Assembly (NCBI GenBank): GCA_021325115.1
Contig: JAJPHU010000068.1
Span: forward strand, 1-32,279
Direction: 5' to 3'
DNA from: Planctomycetota bacterium
Lineage (GTDB): Bacteria > Planctomycetota > Planctomycetia > Gemmatales > Gemmataceae
Length of the DNA: 32,279 nt
Positions 24,501-32,234 of the stretch are shown one piece after another. The stretch's first letter is position 1. Each line of letters starts with the position of its first letter. The position numbers and the translations under genes are program-made. Below the pieces are notes generated by a model. That model did no database searches. It had not been told where the DNA came from and was given only the letters and a program-made list of their open reading frames with translations.

Positions 24501-26313
24501 CGATGCCGGCAATCTCTGTATCGGGAAAACGTTCCTGCTCGGGGGCCGCTTGATGCAGTACTTCGGGGCTGTTGTTGCTTAGGCCATAGAAATGCGGCAT
24601 CTTGGTGTCCGGGCGGAAGCCGCGCGGCGAGTAAATCCATTTGCGCACCCAATCCTGATTGGTCTTTTCAGCGAGGCGGCGCAGGCTGGGACCAACCTTG
24701 CGATAAGTGCCGGGCAGGTTGAGCGGATCAGCCTTGGCCTTGTCCTGTTCGGCTGGCGTCAAGTAAGCCAGGGCCGGCTGCGGCTCCAGACGCAGGTCCG
24801 GGCCGACGGCGCGGCCGCTCTTGATGCCGGAAATCTCATGGCAGCCGAAACAGCCATTCTCACGCACCAGCTCATAGCCGCGCAGTAGCTTGGGCGCTTC
24901 TTCCTTGCTGCCGTAGCGAATCAGGTCGGTCACTTCGTGATGACATTTCAGGCAACTAGACTCCGTAAATCGGCTGGACAGCATGGGAAAGTCCCAGAAA
25001 TGACTGTGTGCCCAACCGTATTTTTCGTGCCATTCTTCTTCCTGCTTGGCGTCGGTCGGCGTGTGGGCAGCGTTAACGAAATCGGTGGCGCTGCCCTGCC
25101 CCTGATGGCAGATGGTGCAGCCGAATTTTTCCATCGGATGCGGACTGTTGGCATCGACGAACAGATCGAGCCGCGGATGGGCCGCGTACATGGCAATCTG
25201 TCCTTTGTCCAATTTCAGCCAGTTCACTTTTTTGGGCAGATCTCCCGGATCAAAACCGAGTTTTTCGCCGGCTTTCACGCGATCTACTAAGATCGCGTGC
25301 GCAGTCTCCAGACGCTTTTGCATCCCTTCGGAGCGCTTCACTTCTTCCTTGAGCTTGGCGATCTGCGCTTCCATGCGCTTGATTTCTTCCTCACTCCCTT
25401 CCTTGTTTTCCAGATCTTTCTTACGCGCCTCGGCTTGCTCCAATTCTTTCTGCGCTAATTCGGGGGACAGAGTTAGACGCTTCAAGGAATCGTGATCGAA
25501 GTTGCCACGATCGATACCGAGATGGCAAGAGATACAGCGATCGTAGCGCGGTACGTCCTTGAAACCGCCGTAATCGATGGTCAGCTCCGGCAGCCACTGC
25601 TGTTTGATTTTCGTCGGAGATTCAAAGGCATCGATAATCGGCAGACTGCGAAACCCGTCATTCCACCATTTCCAACGTTTCTGTGCCGTCGTCTTGGCGT
25701 AGCGATCGAAGGCGGCCGTGAGTTTTTTCAACTCATCCTCGGCCCGGTTGACCTGCTGTTGCGGCCCATCTAGCGGTTGGGTCACCTCTTTATCGATCTG
25801 TTGCTTGATCTGATCCAGTTCGTCTTGCGCCTTTGTGAGCCGGGTCTGAAGGGCGCGCATCTCTTCGTAGAGTCGGTCGGCTTCCTTTTGCAGTTCTTCG
25901 CGCCGCTCTGGCCCGGCCTTGCCGAGGTGTTCAACCGCAATGTTGTATAAGCTCGTTTTGGAGTCGAAATCGGCCTTGATGGAGCGATAGGCGAAATCAG
26001 CCAGGTCGTGCTTGGCCATCAGCTCGCGTTCGCGGCTGAGGACTTTGTTATGGGCGGCCTCATATTCTTTCTTGGCTTCACTGACCTTGTTGCGCGCCTC
26101 GGCCACCTGTTCCTGGCTGGGCAGCGCTGCCAACATCTGATACTCACTCAACGCTTCTTCCACGTCGCGGAACTCGCGCTGAACGTGCTTGAACTGGCGG
26201 TCGTAGTCCTGCCAGAACATCCAGAGCGTGCCCAACAGCATCAGGATGCAGGAGACCGCGAAGACAATATCCAATGTCTTCTGATTGCGGTAAGTCTGAT
26301 CAGTGGCAGCCAT
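21586..26313 (-). CDS. Giant membrane-anchored octaheme cytochrome c with coiled coils
   Basis: This 1575-residue protein has one N-terminal transmembrane helix (about 13-30) and otherwise should lie in the periplasm. Eight CXXCH heme-attachment motifs start at residues 260 (CISCH), 399 (CTICH), 454 (CLKCH), 488 (CFGCH), 775 (CLACH), 956 (CFGCH), 1141 (CAGCH) and 1473 (CLQCH). Several mono-heme-like segments have downstream Met candidates (TKMPHFYGL, TRMPITHLTPEEAGDVAEWL, LRMPKFNMSPEDARALV, PAMPQNF). Four charged coiled-coil stretches separate them: about 35-215, 290-350, 620-740 and 1390-1465. I do not recognise this exact architecture. It sits between cytochrome b and cupredoxin genes, so a role as c1/f-like electron acceptor and conduit is likely but inferred. 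GAGGGA lies five bases before the ATG at 26313. Confidence 0.93.
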   Translation of the reverse strand: MAATDQTYRNQKTLDIVFAVSCILMLLGTLWMFWQDYDRQFKHVQREFRDVEEALSEYQMLAALPSQEQVAEARNKVSEAKKEYEAAHNKVLSRERELMAKHDLADFAYRSIKADFDSKTSLYNIAVEHLGKAGPERREELQKEADRLYEEMRALQTRLTKAQDELDQIKQQIDKEVTQPLDGPQQQVNRAEDELKKLTAAFDRYAKTTAQKRWKWWNDGFRSLPIIDAFESPTKIKQQWLPELTIDYGGFKDVPRYDRCISCHLGIDRGNFDHDSLKRLTLSPELAQKELEQAEARKKDLENKEGSEEEIKRMEAQIAKLKEEVKRSEGMQKRLETAHAILVDRVKAGEKLGFDPGDLPKKVNWLKLDKGQIAMYAAHPRLDLFVDANSPHPMEKFGCTICHQGQGSATDFVNAAHTPTDAKQEEEWHEKYGWAHSHFWDFPMLSSRFTESSCLKCHHEVTDLIRYGSKEEAPKLLRGYELVRENGCFGCHEISGIKSGRAVGPDLRLEPQPALAYLTPAEQDKAKADPLNLPGTYRKVGPSLRRLAEKTNQDWVRKWIYSPRGFRPDTKMPHFYGLSNNSPEVLHQAAPEQERFPDTEIAGIAYYLLAESKANLEGKDTTRETLKDIIEKRQQQLGKGPLAEREWKELQDASRRLTDLALMSVPAQADEINRLAALQKQLQESLQELRKKEVNLKAKKDPEKLSADEQKELEQAKESLERATKDLLAAGQITPLAKRISDEEGKAVELPKVPADAEREKHLSNGRRLFTEKGCLACHSHDGTAKPGLGIAAAPSEANFGPNLSRIAAKIAPEIADEKGMEEAKRRWLVQWVLNPTVYHPRTRMPITHLTPEEAGDVAEWLLSQKVTDWDEKGPDKPTREDFIALARVYLSKAPGFTRVEVDEILPATGGELPGITKERLDNLPPDSDERKLEGPITEDKLKWYIGRKAINRLGCFGCHDVPGFETAKPIGTALNDWGKKDPERLAFEDADIFVRDHYTIVPLRYDPNDPKKPAADWRTKDGKPPYEKVYAEAVKEHRREGFLHQKLMEPRSFDFDRKLTWEDRLRMPQFRFARTKKRDGESEEAYQARQEFEEAEAREAVMTFILGLVAEPMPLKYLNHPNPDRLAEIKGHQVLDKFNCAGCHQIRPGVYEFKTTPEELKVLEDSYNTNKSSLKKDHFFPGHNAWAGAEQKVPDRLTVFGTQPKVNDADFERPMLVVRSTDALRFAGTDGVIRNLPAASNVPINLDDLIARADPWGGTFVDLMIQYRKPTEPDADKVRSVVPPPLIREGERVQPNWLYGFLLNPPPIRPTTWMMLRMPKFNMSPEDARALVNYFSGVSRLTNPGAGVSSEYVNVPEREEIYWRTRTAEYVQRLKEQKKYDERIQEMEPIWQDALKRRIAEAEASLPAAEEAVKQAKDAEAKKQKQADLDALKEQIKLWKSDRGKEQLRKEWEETGVYATDAYKLLTDRNLCLQCHNVGNVVIASPQGPNLALTAERLRPEWVKEWIANPDRLFGYKPAMPQNFPNDTLSYQDRFVGKTIDQVIAVRDILMNLPRVADMPGNRSPAALAAGGSK

Positions 26314-26331
26314 GATCGTCCCTCAAAGAGC

Positions 26332-26455
26332 GAACCACACAGATACAGAGGAAAGAATGAAAACCGAAAGCAAAACAAAAGAATTCATACAAACATAGGA
26401 TTGCTTTTTGTCCTTCTTGTTTTTCTGCTTCTGTATCTCTGTGCCTTTGTGGTTC
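26332..26455. repeat. Inverted ACCACA/GATACAG repeat between cytochrome genes
   Basis: GAACCACACAGATACAGAG (26332-26350) faces the complement of GAACCACAAAGGCACAGAGA with TACAG (26455-26431), giving an imperfect inverted repeat; the gap 26314-26468 is AT-rich compared with its neighbours. Similar ACCACA-AGGCACAGAG elements are a known kind of intergenic repeat in several phyla. No gene is present. Confidence 0.55.
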
Positions 26456-26468
26456 ATTCTTCTTTTTT

Positions 26469-27815
26469 TTAAATGTTAAAGAAGATTTCGGGGATGGCGA
26501 CGATGTATTTCAGGTTGATGGCCCAGCGCAGCACCATTTTAATGGGCAGAGCGGCCATGAACTGCATCAGCGTCACCAGCAGAATAAAACGAACAAAACC
26601 CATCCGCAAAAAGAACGATCGCATCACCGTGCGAGCCAGCAGCGGCGGCAAGGCGAATAAGTACAAGAACACGAGCAGGATGCCAGGCAGTTCGCGAATG
26701 ATCGGTCCAAAGAAATCGCCAAAGCGGACCTTAAAATCTTCCAGCGGCATGTGGCACAGGTTCAGCCAGAACAACTGCGACAGGTTGACGTTGTTCAAAG
26801 GCAATACCTTATGCGGATCCCAATACTCGAATGGTCCAAAGAAATTCCAGTTCGGCCCGCGCAGGAAGGTACCCAAGACGATCAGCGTCACCCACAAGAC
26901 CACGAAGCCGAACATGAAAATCGACACAGCAAATTTGCGCTCGGCAAAGGAAAAATAACCGTTGCCCTGGCGGTTGAAATCAATGTAGGGGATGGCGATA
27001 AGGCCAATGATAATCATGGTCGGCAGTACCACGCCGGCCATCCACGGATCGTAGTAGACCAGCATCTCTTGCAGGCCAAGGAAGTACCACGGCGCTTTGG
27101 AAGGATTGGGCGCCTTGGCGCTGGTGGCCGGCTGTTCCAGGGGCGCCTTGAGCAACACCGCCCAGATAATCAGGATGAAAGTAGCGATAATCATGGCGAT
27201 CAACTCGGTGTACACCAGGTCGGGCCAGACCAGCACTTTCTCGTCTTCAAGTTTTTCCAGCACCGGCTCGCCGCGGGCAATGCGTTCATCGTTCTGCACG
27301 GCGCGATAGAGAGCGGCCCAGGTGAAGAAGCCAACTGAGTAGATCAACATGGGAATGGGCACATTGTCCGGCTTGAGGATGATCTTCTGAAACTCATCGT
27401 CCGTCATGGCCCAGCCGGCCGCAAGCAGGCTCAGCTGAAGGATGGTCCAGGCAATATTTGGCCGCACAAAGAAACGGCGGAAGTACAAGAGGAGAACGAA
27501 GCCGACGATGGACAACGTAACGTAGAGGATCGGCCCCATTTGCCCGCCGTAAAGTCCCATGAACCAGGTAGTGAAGTCGCGGACGCCGCGCGACAGGACT
27601 GGACCAGAATGAGACAGGTACAAGAAAGCATGGACGAGGAAAACGCCACTGACAATGGCCCAGAGCACGGTAAATATCTTCTCGTTCCCACGCTGTGCAT
27701 GGGAACGACGGCCCGCGTAGTACCACCAGACTGCGAAGCCGAGGTTGAGCACGGCCACGAGCAGGTAATAGACGCCCAGCGCGTTTTGCAAGCCTTTCTC
27801 GAGCGGATGCTCCAT
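26469..27815 (-). CDS. Cytochrome b C-terminal (subunit IV-like) protein with extra N-terminal membrane domain
   Basis: This 448-residue protein has about ten transmembrane helices. Residues 198-320 match the cytochrome b C-terminal/subunit IV family: WPDLVYTELIAMI, then NPSKAPWYFLGLQEMLVYYDPWMAGVVLP and IIGLIAIPYIDFN. The quinol-site PEWY motif reads APWY (241-244), so the usual Glu is absent from that place. Residues 1-175 add about five helices that ordinary subunit IV lacks. At residues 36-45 the loop RRSHAQRGNE is encoded by a palindromic repeat known from intergenic DNA. The product should complete the quinol oxidation site with the b6-like subunit. The start at 27815 lacks a strong ribosome binding site. 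Confidence 0.88.
   Translation of the reverse strand: MEHPLEKGLQNALGVYYLLVAVLNLGFAVWWYYAGRRSHAQRGNEKIFTVLWAIVSGVFLVHAFLYLSHSGPVLSRGVRDFTTWFMGLYGGQMGPILYVTLSIVGFVLLLYFRRFFVRPNIAWTILQLSLLAAGWAMTDDEFQKIILKPDNVPIPMLIYSVGFFTWAALYRAVQNDERIARGEPVLEKLEDEKVLVWPDLVYTELIAMIIATFILIIWAVLLKAPLEQPATSAKAPNPSKAPWYFLGLQEMLVYYDPWMAGVVLPTMIIIGLIAIPYIDFNRQGNGYFSFAERKFAVSIFMFGFVVLWVTLIVLGTFLRGPNWNFFGPFEYWDPHKVLPLNNVNLSQLFWLNLCHMPLEDFKVRFGDFFGPIIRELPGILLVFLYLFALPPLLARTVMRSFFLRMGFVRFILLVTLMQFMAALPIKMVLRWAINLKYIVAIPEIFFNI
27683..27707. repeat. Palindromic repeat inside the cytochrome b C-terminal gene
   Basis: CGTTCCCA (27683-27690) and TGGGAACG (27700-27707) are perfect complements around nine bases. A relative lies in intergenic DNA at 1011-1035. 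Here it is read in frame and encodes part of the loop between helices 1 and 2. Confidence 0.75.
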
Positions 27816-27864
27816 AGTGTGTTCGCCCCGAATAACTTAAATTGGTGAGCAGGATCGCGTCAGC

Positions 27865-27887
27865 GCCCCGAGTGAAGCACTCAGGGC
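27865..27887 (-). terminator. Small hairpin between the two cytochrome b genes
   Basis: GCCCCGAGTG (27865-27874) pairs with CACTCAGGGC (27878-27887) over ten positions with one G-T wobble and a three-base loop. It lies in the 99-base gap inside the operon; no T-run follows on the minus strand, so it is more likely an RNA-processing or stability element than a full stop. Confidence 0.5.
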
Positions 27888-27914
27888 ATTGATGTGTCCC
27901 CCTCGCCGGGATGA

Positions 27915-28688
27915 TTACAGTGGTCCACTAATGCCGCCGTCCTTGCGCACGCGCCAGAAGTGGACGGCGATGAGGACAGCGACGGCCAGTGGGATGGCCA
28001 CGCAGTGCAGCACGTAAAAACGCAGCAGCGTCTCGCCACTGACGAAGCGTCCGCCCAGCAGAATGAACCGCGCATCCGAGCCGGAGTGGATAAGCGAGAC
28101 GTCCCCCACTTTCAAGAACGTGGCTCCCGGCCCTTCGTAGCCGAGAAACGGTGTGGCCCGGGCCATGTTGCTGCCCACGGTGATGGCCCAGATGGCCAAC
28201 TGGTCCCACGGCAACAGATAGCCAGTAAAACTCAATAACAGCGTCAACACCAGCAAGATGACACCAACCCCCCAATTGAATTCGCGCGGCGGTTTATAAC
28301 TGCCGGTCAAAAAGACGCGGTACATGTGCAGCCAAATGGTGATGACCATGGCGTGCGCCCCCCAACGGTGCAGCTCGCGGAGGATGCCGAGTGTGGCCAC
28401 ATCGCGCAGGATGAGGATATCGTTGTAGGCATGTTCCAGCGTCGGCCGATAGTAAAACATCAGCAGCACGCCGGTGACGGTCAACTCCAGGAACATGAAA
28501 AACGTCAAACCGCCCATGCACCAGGTATAGCTCAGGTCGATGCCGCTTTTGCGGATCGATACCGGATGTAGATGCAAAAAGACGTTGGTGAGCATGACCA
28601 CCACGCGATTGCGGCGATCGCGCGGTGCGGGATGGCGAAAGATGCTCTTCCAGACCTGACTATTGCGGATGAAATCGCCGACGGACAT
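27915..28688 (-). CDS. Cytochrome b N-terminal subunit, b6-type
   Basis: This 257-residue membrane protein carries the two b hemes of the quinol-oxidising complex. The ligand pairs are His107/His121 ([10 protein letters not shown] to LHMYR, 13 residues between) and His228/His243 (VLHCVAIPL to AVHFW, 14 between). The H-X14-H spacing is that of cytochrome b6 rather than mitochondrial cytochrome b. Cys57 in LSYTWCMGG aligns with the b6 Cys that binds heme c_i (c_n) covalently in plastids, cyanobacteria and Bacillus-like complexes. Conserved [12 protein letters not shown] and GYLLPWDQ follow. Four transmembrane helices fit. AAGGA with eight bases spacing supports ATG 28688. The gene lies between the Rieske gene and the subunit IV-like gene. 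Confidence 0.95.
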   Translation of the reverse strand: MSVGDFIRNSQVWKSIFRHPAPRDRRNRVVVMLTNVFLHLHPVSIRKSGIDLSYTWCMGGLTFFMFLELTVTGVLLMFYYRPTLEHAYNDILILRDVATLGILRELHRWGAHAMVITIWLHMYRVFLTGSYKPPREFNWGVGVILLVLTLLLSFTGYLLPWDQLAIWAITVGSNMARATPFLGYEGPGATFLKVGDVSLIHSGSDARFILLGGRFVSGETLLRFYVLHCVAIPLAVAVLIAVHFWRVRKDGGISGPL

Positions 28689-28705
28689 TCGTGGATTCCT
28701 TTTTC

Positions 28706-28763
28706 ACGAGCCGGAAGCATAAGCGACGGGTCCAAATATCCGTCACGCGTGCTTCCGGCTCGT
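28706..28763 (-). repeat. Intergenic hairpin, AGCATAAGCGACGG family, copy 2
   Basis: Arms 28706-28729 and 28740-28763 pair over 14 outer and 5 inner positions with a five-base mismatched centre. The left arm ACGAGCCGGAAGCATAAGCG is nearly identical to copy 1 at 72-91. It lies between the stop of the Rieske gene and the start of cytochrome b, inside one operon. Confidence 0.7.
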
Positions 28764-28767
28764 AAGA

Positions 28768-29424
28768 CTATACCTTGATAAAGGATTCGGGATTGCTCCA
28801 TTCGCCGCGTTCTTGCTGGAACTTCTTGCTCATATCGACGACGATTTGGCCGTCATCGCCAATGCTGATGCCCCAGCGCTCCAGCGGTCGAGGGGCCGGA
28901 CCTTCAAAGTTGATGCCGCTGATGTAAAAGCCGCTACCGTGGCAGGGGCATTTGAATTTCTGTTCGCGTTCCAGCCAGTTGGGCGTGCAGCCCAGGTGCG
29001 TGCAGGTAGTGCTCAGGGCGTAGATGATGTCGCCAAACTTCTCGTCCTTGTTGCGGACGATCCAGGCATGCTGGTCCTTGTAGCGCTCGACGACCTTGCC
29101 GTCTTCATACTGATCGGGGAAGCCAACCTTGATCTTGCTGGGCGGCTCGGCCAGCACATTGGGGAACAGAAAGCGAACGGTGCCGAGCGTCATCAGGCCC
29201 AGCGACGCGGTCATGGTTGTCCAGGCCCAACCGATCCAGGTGCCGAACATGGCATAGAGGAAACCCCGCCGGCCGGGCTTGCTCGCAGCCGCTGGCTTGA
29301 CCGCTGGCTTGGCTGGCGCGGCGGCTGCGGCTGGTTTCGCCGCCGTCGGAGGAGGGACAGCGGTTGCAGGCTTATCGGCAGGAGGCGGGCTAGTGCCGGG
29401 GATGTTGGTATTAGGGTCTGACAT
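28768..29424 (-). CDS. Rieske [2Fe-2S] protein of the cytochrome bc/b6f-like complex
   Basis: This 218-residue protein has the two Rieske cluster motifs, CTHLGC (Cys141, His143) and CPCHGSGF (Cys159, His162), with Cys146 and Cys161 for the structural disulfide. A twin-arginine element GRRGFLYAM (Arg52-Arg53) precedes the transmembrane helix (about 55-83), as expected for a Tat-exported, membrane-anchored Rieske protein. Residues 1-50 are an unusual Pro/Ala/Lys-rich cytoplasmic extension. The protein takes one electron from quinol and passes it to a c-type cytochrome. I chose the ATG at 29424; a longer open frame upstream crosses the promoter region and lacks protein-like sequence. It is the first gene of the operon. 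Confidence 0.94.
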   Translation of the reverse strand: MSDPNTNIPGTSPPPADKPATAVPPPTAAKPAAAAAPAKPAVKPAAASKPGRRGFLYAMFGTWIGWAWTTMTASLGLMTLGTVRFLFPNVLAEPPSKIKVGFPDQYEDGKVVERYKDQHAWIVRNKDEKFGDIIYALSTTCTHLGCTPNWLEREQKFKCPCHGSGFYISGINFEGPAPRPLERWGISIGDDGQIVVDMSKKFQQERGEWSNPESFIKV

Positions 29425-29491
29425 GACGAATGCAACGCTCCATATCGGAAACCACCAGGGGAGAAGCCGTTTGGCCGAACCACCGGGGAAC

Positions 29492-29519
29492 GTTGTAGTC
29501 CTGGGGCGAACGGTGTCAA
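29492..29519 (-). promoter_or_regulatory. Probable promoter of the respiratory operon
   Basis: On the minus strand a perfect TTGACA (29519-29514) is followed after 16 bases by TACAAC (29497-29492), which keeps four of the six -10 bases. Transcription would start near 29485, about 60 bases before the Rieske ATG. It is the only good sigma-70-like match seen in the 369-base gap 29425-29793; the rest of the gap holds the repeat at 29703-29792 and no supported gene. Confidence 0.5.
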
Positions 29520-29702
29520 CTTTTTTCAGGGTGTACAATCTTGGCACGGCGGAGAGCAGCAAACGGGGTGCCGGCGTTTCCGCAACGAAAAGACGGGAAA
29601 AAACAGACGCGTCACCGCCGAACATTCCCGTTCGCGGCAATCCGGGCCGTGTTTCTTCTCGGAAATGAGAAGATGGCAATTCTGCTTTCTCGCTTCCTTA
29701 CC

Positions 29703-29792
29703 AGTGGTTTCCAAAATCCCTGAGCGGAGGACATAAGCCCCGGAGCAAAAATCTCAAGGGGCTTACGTCTCTCGCTCCGATTGGAAATTACT
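29703..29792 (-). repeat. REPIN-like inverted repeat after mtnA, CTTACG...TGGAAA family
   Basis: The left arm (29703-29741) and right arm (29758-29792) are imperfect complements, strongest at GAGCGGAGGACATAAGCCCC against GGGGCTTACGTCTCTCGCTC. The centre is GAGCAAAAATCTCA-like. The right arm is almost the same as 9384-9412. It begins two bases past the mtnA stop on the minus strand, so it can serve as that gene's terminator. Confidence 0.7.
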
Positions 29793-29793
29793 G

Positions 29794-30873
<1,080 letters not shown>

Positions 30874-30962
30874 TTTCTACTAGCGAAGCTCTCTGCCCTA
30901 CGATACGTTAGAATGTTATAGGGGAAAGCAGGTGCTTCTTGGAAGCTCGAAGGGGAACACCA

Positions 30963-32159
30963 ATGACCGCAGCGATTCGTCCGATGATTCCGTTAGCTTT
31001 CTGTGTTACGATTTCGGCTATATTCGCTGGTCCCGCACTGGCCCAAGAAGGCAATCCGCTGCCCGAAGTGCGTGAACGCCTGAAAATTGAGGCCCAGCGC
31101 ATCGAGAAGGAAGTGCAAGAGGGCCGCAGGAAAGCCTATCGCCTGCTCCGCAACGATCCGGAAGAAGCGCACAACGTTTTGAAGGGTCTGATTGATACGC
31201 TTCGCAAAGATACTTCCCTGGCGGAGGAACGTCGCACGTCTCTGTTGGCGGTGGTGCAGCGCGATCTGAACAATGTTCACGCCTTGGCCAGTGTGCGGCG
31301 GCCCCCCCCACAGGCGAGCGGGGTTGCATCTGTGCCCCGCGATCCTCGGAGCACGGACGCAACCTCGCTTGCTCGCATCCCCGACCCGCGCGTCAGTGAA
31401 GGCGCCAAGTCTACCTACGACGCCGCTGCCCAGCGCATTCAGCAGATGAACCGCCGTGTCGCCGAGGCGCGTGATTTCCGTGACAGACGCGGTGATCGAA
31501 CGACGAATGCCTTGGCCGGCGTGGACAGGGCCTCCGTCCCGCCCAGGTCCGATTACGACCTTCCTGATGATTGGCTGGAGAAATCCAAACGCCGCTCACC
31601 AGCCCTCAAGATGACCGAAAAGGAAAGGGCCATTCTCGAAGCGCTCAAGAAGCCGGTCAAGGTGGACTACAACATGGAGACCCTTCAGAGCGTCATCGAT
31701 CACCTATCCAGACAGATGGGACAGGACATTCTCCTGGACAAGCAAGCCCTGGAGGAAGCCAATGTCACTTATGACACGCCGATCACGCTACGCTTCAACA
31801 AACCTGTCAGCGCCCGCACTGCCCTCAAGCGCGTGCTGGCCGATGTCGGCATGACTTACGTGATTCGCAACGAAACCATCGAAGTGACGACCTTGGCCCG
31901 CGCCAAGGAGCTGATGACGGTTCGCACCTACTACATCGGCGACTTGATGGGTGTGGTCAGTCCCTTGCTGCCGGCCATCGCCAACGATTTCCAGATGATC
32001 CAGGCCGTCGGTATTATCCTCAACGAGATTCAGAATATCGAACCGGAAAGCTGGGAAGGGAAGGGCGGAGCCGGTACCGTCACGTTCGATCCGGTGCGCA
32101 TGGCAATCGTTGTCAAGCAGAGCGCCGAGATCCACTATATGCTCAACGGATTGCGATGA
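30963..32159 (+). CDS. Secreted protein with secretin-N/STN-like C-terminal domain
   Basis: This 398-residue protein has a signal peptide (ending near AGPALAQ, about residue 25), then a charged helical region (about 30-110, ERLKIEAQRIEKEVQEGRRK) and a variable Arg/Pro/Ala-rich linker to about 200. Residues about 225-320 resemble the STN/secretin N0 domain: PVKVDYNMETLQSVIDHLSR, ILLDKQALEEANV, ITLRFNKPVSARTALKRVL, YVIRNETIEVTT. The last 80 residues (VRTYYIGDLMG, VTFDPVRMAIVVKQSAEIHYML) recall a secretin N1 repeat but no barrel follows. Such proteins are frequent in planctomycetes; their partners are unknown. AAGGGG before ATG 30963 supports the start. Confidence 0.75.
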   Translation: MTAAIRPMIPLAFCVTISAIFAGPALAQEGNPLPEVRERLKIEAQRIEKEVQEGRRKAYRLLRNDPEEAHNVLKGLIDTLRKDTSLAEERRTSLLAVVQRDLNNVHALASVRRPPPQASGVASVPRDPRSTDATSLARIPDPRVSEGAKSTYDAAAQRIQQMNRRVAEARDFRDRRGDRTTNALAGVDRASVPPRSDYDLPDDWLEKSKRRSPALKMTEKERAILEALKKPVKVDYNMETLQSVIDHLSRQMGQDILLDKQALEEANVTYDTPITLRFNKPVSARTALKRVLADVGMTYVIRNETIEVTTLARAKELMTVRTYYIGDLMGVVSPLLPAIANDFQMIQAVGIILNEIQNIEPESWEGKGGAGTVTFDPVRMAIVVKQSAEIHYMLNGLR

Positions 32160-32160
32160 C

Positions 32161-32213
32161 GAATCGGAAGCATCCGCGACGGAAGAAAAGTCCGTCGCGG
32201 ATGCTTCCGATTC
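32161..32213. terminator. Perfect 23-bp hairpin, diverged AGCAT..GCGACGG family, copy 3
   Basis: Arms 32161-32183 and 32191-32213 are perfectly complementary with a seven-base loop. The arm core GGAAGCATCCGCGACGG differs from copies 1 and 2 mainly by CC in place of AA. It starts two bases after the stop of the STN-like gene and ends 22 bases before the stop of the partial minus-strand gene, as expected for a bidirectional terminator. Confidence 0.75.
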
Positions 32214-32234
32214 ATTAAGGATATTAGATATTTA

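Noticed and set aside
26313-26469. Alternative complex III (ActA-F type) for the respiratory cluster.
   Set aside because: Alternative complex III has no Rieske protein or cytochrome b; both are plainly present here.
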